DNA of 15,987 nucleotides. Source: an uncultured Macromonas sp. (GTDB lineage Bacteria; Pseudomonadota; Gammaproteobacteria; Burkholderiales; Burkholderiaceae). Position numbers and translations under genes: made by a program. The stretch spans positions 1-15,987 of the forward strand of contig CAMLOF010000040.1 of NCBI GenBank assembly GCA_946481585.1, given 5' to 3'. Of the stretch, positions 13,161 through 15,987 are shown one piece after another (the stretch's first letter is position 1; each line of letters opens with the position of its first letter). The notes beneath the pieces are model-generated. The model was not told where the DNA came from. It saw only the letters and a program-made list of their open reading frames with translations, and did no database searches.

Positions 13161-14330
13161 ATGCGATCCGTCGTGGCAGAACTGGAAGAGTCGCGCATCC
13201 GCGAGGTGGCCAACGCCGGCATGGGGCGCGACGACATGCTGGCCTTCTGGTTCGGCGAGAGCGACGAAGTCACGCCCGGCTTCATCCGCGAGGCGGCGAT
13301 AGCCTCCCTCAACGCGGGTGAAACCTTCTACGCCCACAACCTGGGCCTGCCCGCCTTGCGCGAAGCCTTGGGCCGCTACACGCACAGGCTGCATCCGCAG
13401 CACGACGCGGCGCACTGGCAAGGCCGTATCGCCGTCACTTCCGGCGGCGTGAACGGCCTGATGTTGGCCGCGCAAACGCTGGTGGACGCTGGCGATGAGG
13501 TGGTCGTCGTCACCCCGGTGTGGCCCAACCTGGTCGCGCAACCTCTCATCATGGGCGGCAAGGTGCGCTGCATCAGCCTGCACCCTGGCGATGATGGCCT
13601 GTGGCGGTTGGACCTGGCCGAGCTTCTGGCTGCCGTCACGCCCGGCACGCGCATGCTGGTGCTCAACGCGCCCAACAACCCCACCGGGTGGACGCTCACC
13701 CGCGCCGAACAGCAGGCCATCCTGGACCATTGCCGCCGCACCGGCACCTGGGTGCTGGCAGACGAGGTGTACGAACGCCTGTATTACGCCGCCAGCGGCA
13801 ACGGCTGCGCGCCCAGCTTCCTGGACGTGGCCGAGCCCGACGACCGCCTCATCGTGGTGCACAGCTTTTCCAAGAGTTTCCTCATGACGGGCTGGCGCCT
13901 GGGCTGGATGGTGTTGCCGCCCGAACTGGTTCAGCCGGTGGGCAAGCTCATCGAGTTCAACACCTCTTGCGCACCCGTGTTCACCCAGCGTGCCGCGGTG
14001 GTGGCGCTGGAGCGCGGCGACGAGGTGACGCCCGCCCTGGTTGCGCACCTGAAGCGTTGCCGCGACACCCTGGTGCCGCTATTGCAGGCCTTGCCGGGCG
14101 TTCAGGTGGCCGTGCCGCCGGGCGGCATGTACGCCTTCTTCAAGCTGCCCGTGGAGGGCGACAGCCTTACGGTGGCCAAGCGCCTGGTGCGCGAGGCCGG
14201 GCTGGGCCTGGCGCCCGGCAGCGCCTTCGGCATGGAAGGGGAGGGTTGGCTGCGCTGGTGCTTCGCCAGCCGCGACGTTGATCGCCTGCGCCAAGGGGTG
14301 GCTCGCCTTCAGCGCTGGCTCGGGGTATAA
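13161..14330 (+). CDS. Class I/II PLP-dependent aminotransferase
   Basis: This 389-residue cytoplasmic enzyme of the aspartate-aminotransferase fold transfers amino groups with pyridoxal phosphate. NAPNNPTGW (169-177) and DEVYER (201-206) are cofactor-contact motifs, [15 protein letters not shown] (235-249) holds the Schiff-base Lys238 and Arg246, and Arg366 (LRWCFAS) should bind the substrate carboxylate. The start at 13161 follows AAAGGGCAGGGC. Substrate specificity cannot be assigned. It is 49 bp downstream of the binding-protein gene and could share its transcript, hinting at amino-acid use (weak inference). Its stop codon lies inside the probable -10 box of the rpsO promoter. Confidence 0.88.
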   Translation: MRSVVAELEESRIREVANAGMGRDDMLAFWFGESDEVTPGFIREAAIASLNAGETFYAHNLGLPALREALGRYTHRLHPQHDAAHWQGRIAVTSGGVNGLMLAAQTLVDAGDEVVVVTPVWPNLVAQPLIMGGKVRCISLHPGDDGLWRLDLAELLAAVTPGTRMLVLNAPNNPTGWTLTRAEQQAILDHCRRTGTWVLADEVYERLYYAASGNGCAPSFLDVAEPDDRLIVVHSFSKSFLMTGWRLGWMVLPPELVQPVGKLIEFNTSCAPVFTQRAAVVALERGDEVTPALVAHLKRCRDTLVPLLQALPGVQVAVPPGGMYAFFKLPVEGDSLTVAKRLVREAGLGLAPGSAFGMEGEGWLRWCFASRDVDRLRQGVARLQRWLGV

Positions 14331-14331
14331 T
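14326..14331 (+). promoter_or_regulatory. Probable -10 box of the rpsO promoter
   Basis: TATAAT is an exact sigma-70 -10 hexamer, and its middle holds the TAA stop codon of the aminotransferase gene. No good -35 hexamer is present at 16-18 bp. The RNA would start near 14338, giving a leader of about 108 nt. That leader can fold gttgcc (14337-14342) with ggcaac (14383-14388), enclosing gcgtg/cacgc (14352-14356 with 14364-14368). Confidence 0.5.
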
Positions 14332-14445
14332 CATCAGTTGCCTTCGCATGTGCGTGGGCAATTCACGCCCGTTGCGGCAGCTGGCAACCCTTCATGGGGA
14401 GCGGCAACCTGCGGCGGGTCGCATGTCAACCAAGGACTCATCCAA

Positions 14446-14712
14446 ATGATCGCATCCTCCATCAAGGCCGAAGTCATCGCGGCCAACGCCCGTGCCGCCA
14501 ACGACACTGGTAGTCCCGAAGTGCAAGTCGCCATCCTGACCGCACGCATCAACGAACTGACCCCCCACTTCAAGACCCACGCCAAAGACCACCACGGTCG
14601 CCGCGGTCTGCTGAAGATGGTGAGCCGCCGCCGCAAGCTGCTGGACTACCTGAAGTCCAAGGACTCCGACCGTTACGTCGCCCTGATCCAGAAACTGGGC
14701 CTGCGCAAGTAA
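14446..14712 (+). CDS. rpsO: 30S ribosomal protein S15
   Basis: S15 binds 16S rRNA early in assembly of the small-subunit platform. The 88-residue length and sequence are typical: [52 protein letters not shown] is a near-universal S15 core with the rRNA-contact residues in HHGRRGLL and [16 protein letters not shown] lies about 8 nt before the ATG. The adjacency to pnp is the standard proteobacterial order. In E. coli S15 represses its own translation through a leader pseudoknot. The folded leader upstream here could do the same, but I cannot show it. Confidence 0.98.
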   Translation: MIASSIKAEVIAANARAANDTGSPEVQVAILTARINELTPHFKTHAKDHHGRRGLLKMVSRRRKLLDYLKSKDSDRYVALIQKLGLRK

Positions 14713-14739
14713 TTTGGTCCGGCGCAAACGCTGAACAAG

Positions 14740-14783
14740 AAACGCCTGGGTTGCCACGCTGCCTCAGGCGTTTTTCGCTTTTT
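14740..14783 (+). terminator. Intrinsic terminator after rpsO
   Basis: aaacgcctg (14740-14748) pairs with caggcgttt (14765-14773) across a 16-nt loop. TTTTT (14771-14775) and a second T-run (14779-14783) follow. It lies 28 nt past the rpsO stop and should end or attenuate transcription before pnp. Confidence 0.75.
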
Positions 14784-14817
14784 CAACGGAGTGCTGTCGT
14801 TCAGATCGAAGCTGTGT

Positions 14818-14861
14818 CATTCCAACGGGGCGTCTGCAACGCCCGTCGCCTCGCTGGAATG
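14818..14861 (+). promoter_or_regulatory. Hairpin in the pnp leader, possible RNase processing site
   Basis: cattcca (14818-14824) pairs with tggaatg (14855-14861), enclosing an inner hairpin, gggcgt/acgccc (14828-14833 with 14839-14844), with a 5-nt loop. It sits between the rpsO terminator and the pnp ribosome site. In E. coli, pnp is autoregulated after RNase III cuts a leader stem. A similar role here is inference. Confidence 0.4.
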
Positions 14862-14932
14862 GCATCGTGTTCTGAAGGCAAATCTCCAGGCAGGGTGCGT
14901 GGCCTCACACGCACACATCAAAGGAGCAGAAC

Positions 14933-15987
14933 ATGAGCATGTTCAACAAAGTCACCAAAACCTTCCAATGGGGCAAGCACACTGTCCGCATGGAAACCGG
15001 CGAAATCGCCCGTCAGTCCAGCGGCGCCGTGCTGCTCGACATGGAAGGCACCGTCGTGCTGGCCACCGTGGTGGCCAAGAGCGAAGCCAAGGCCGGCCAG
15101 GATTTCTTCCCGCTGACCGTTGACTACATCGAGAAGTCCTACGCCGCTGGCAAGATCCCCGGCAGCTTCTTCAAGCGTGAAGGCCGCCCCAGCGAGCTGG
15201 AAACCCTGACCAGCCGCCTGATCGACCGCCCCATCCGCCCGCTGTTCCCTGAAGGTTTCTTCAACGAAGTGCAGGTGGTCATCCACACGCTGTCGCTGAA
15301 CCCGGAAGTGGACGCCGACATCGCAGCCATGATCGCCACCAGCGCCGCGCTGTCCGTGTCTGGCATCCCGTTCAACGGCCCCATCGGTGCAGCTCGCGTG
15401 GGCTACATCAACGGTGAATACGTCCTCAACCCCGGTCAGTCCGAGCGTGCCAACAGCCAGATGGATCTGGTCGTTGCAGGCACCCAGGCCGCCGTGCTGA
15501 TGGTCGAGTCCGAAGCCGAGCAACTGTCCGAAGAAGTGATGCTGGGCGCCGTGGTGTTCGGTCACGAGCAGGGCAACATCGCCATCAATGCCATCAACGA
15601 ACTGGTGCGTGATGCTGGCAAGCCCGAGTGGAACTGGCAGCCCCCGGCGCAAGACGACGCCCTGATCGCCAAGGTCGAGGCCCTGGGTCGCGACAAACTC
15701 GTCGCCGCATACCAGATCCGCAACAAGCAGGCCCGTACCCAGGCCTGCCGCGAGGCTTATGCCGCCGTCATGGAAGGCCTGAAGGCCGAAGGCGTGGAGT
15801 TCGACGGCGTGAAGGTTGAAGGCCTGCTGTTCAACATCGAAGCCTCCATCGTCCGTGGCCAGATCCTGGCCGGCGAGCCCCGCATCGACGGTCGCGACAC
15901 CCGCACCGTGCGCCCCATCGAAATCCGCAACGGCGTGCTGCCGCGCACCCACGGTTCCGCCCTGTTCACGCGTGGCGAAACCCAGGC
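14933..15987 (+). CDS. pnp: Polyribonucleotide nucleotidyltransferase (PNPase), N-terminal 351 residues (cut by window edge)
   Basis: PNPase degrades RNA from the 3' end using phosphate, as a trimer and as part of the RNA degradosome. The visible part covers the first RNase PH-like domain, starting [28 protein letters not shown]. It includes [29 protein letters not shown] and [14 protein letters not shown], both strongly conserved, then the all-alpha linker and the start of the second RNase PH domain ([32 protein letters not shown]). The full protein is usually about 700 residues. AAGGAG lies 6 nt before the ATG at 14933. Confidence 0.98.
   Translation, partial: MSMFNKVTKTFQWGKHTVRMETGEIARQSSGAVLLDMEGTVVLATVVAKSEAKAGQDFFPLTVDYIEKSYAAGKIPGSFFKREGRPSELETLTSRLIDRPIRPLFPEGFFNEVQVVIHTLSLNPEVDADIAAMIATSAALSVSGIPFNGPIGAARVGYINGEYVLNPGQSERANSQMDLVVAGTQAAVLMVESEAEQLSEEVMLGAVVFGHEQGNIAINAINELVRDAGKPEWNWQPPAQDDALIAKVEALGRDKLVAAYQIRNKQARTQACREAYAAVMEGLKAEGVEFDGVKVEGLLFNIEASIVRGQILAGEPRIDGRDTRTVRPIEIRNGVLPRTHGSALFTRGETQ

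Noticed and set aside
10430..13312. A 960-codon open frame on the minus strand, antisense to tsaD and the binding-protein gene
   Set aside because: It runs opposite three well-supported coding regions, its translation is rich in His/Gln/Arg/Gly without any recognisable domain, and high GC content keeps such antisense frames open. It is a shadow.
1..15987. Mobile elements, CRISPR arrays, tRNA or rRNA genes
   Set aside because: I saw no transposase or integrase motifs, no regularly spaced repeats, and no tRNA-like or rRNA sequence. The only repeats are short inverted ones described above.

Overview
This window comes from a GC-rich proteobacterium. The gene content and order (rpsO-pnp, tsaD, a NarK/NrtABD/NirB nitrate-assimilation cluster) suggest a betaproteobacterium of the order Burkholderiales, perhaps Comamonadaceae. 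The family assignment is inference from protein style, not from a search.

Bases 1-10,600 form a nitrate/nitrite assimilation island. From left to right it holds: nirB (minus strand, C-terminus cut by the window edge); a long regulatory leader; a nasT-like ANTAR regulator fused to a PilJ/NarX-type sensor region (plus); a membrane-anchored PP2C phosphatase-Ser/Thr kinase fusion (plus); a NarK/NasA-type MFS nitrate porter (minus, overlapping the kinase gene tail to tail); a second leader; the nrtA-nrtB-nrtD ABC nitrate transporter operon (minus); a third leader; and a NasR-type NIT-ANTAR regulator (minus). Bases 10,649-15,987 are mostly housekeeping: tsaD (tRNA t6A synthesis), an orphan branched-chain-amino-acid-type binding protein, a class I/II aminotransferase, rpsO (ribosomal protein S15) and the 5' two thirds or so of the RNase PH-like half of pnp (cut by the window edge).

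The most interesting content is non-coding. All three minus-strand nitrate transcription units (nirB, narK, nrtA) have the same upstream architecture. A sigma-54 promoter with exact GG-N10-GC spacing is followed 11-16 nt later by an RNA that can fold into two hexaloop hairpins, usually with A at loop position 1 and G at position 4, the known mark of ANTAR-protein target RNA. A third, unrelated hairpin lies between the two in every case. In the nrtA leader the second hexaloop hairpin shares its loop and 3' arm with the 5' arm of a very strong intrinsic terminator, so the two are mutually exclusive. This is the expected layout for nitrate-triggered antitermination. Two different ANTAR proteins are encoded alongside: NasR-like, sensing through a NIT domain, and a NasT-like protein carrying its own tandem P-box-like sensor in place of a separate NasS. 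NtrC-like sites lie about 90-100 bp upstream of the narK and nrtA start sites. The picture is double control: nitrogen limitation through NtrC and sigma-54 starts transcription, and nitrate/nitrite through the ANTAR proteins lets it continue into uptake (NarK, NrtABD) and nitrite reduction (NirB).
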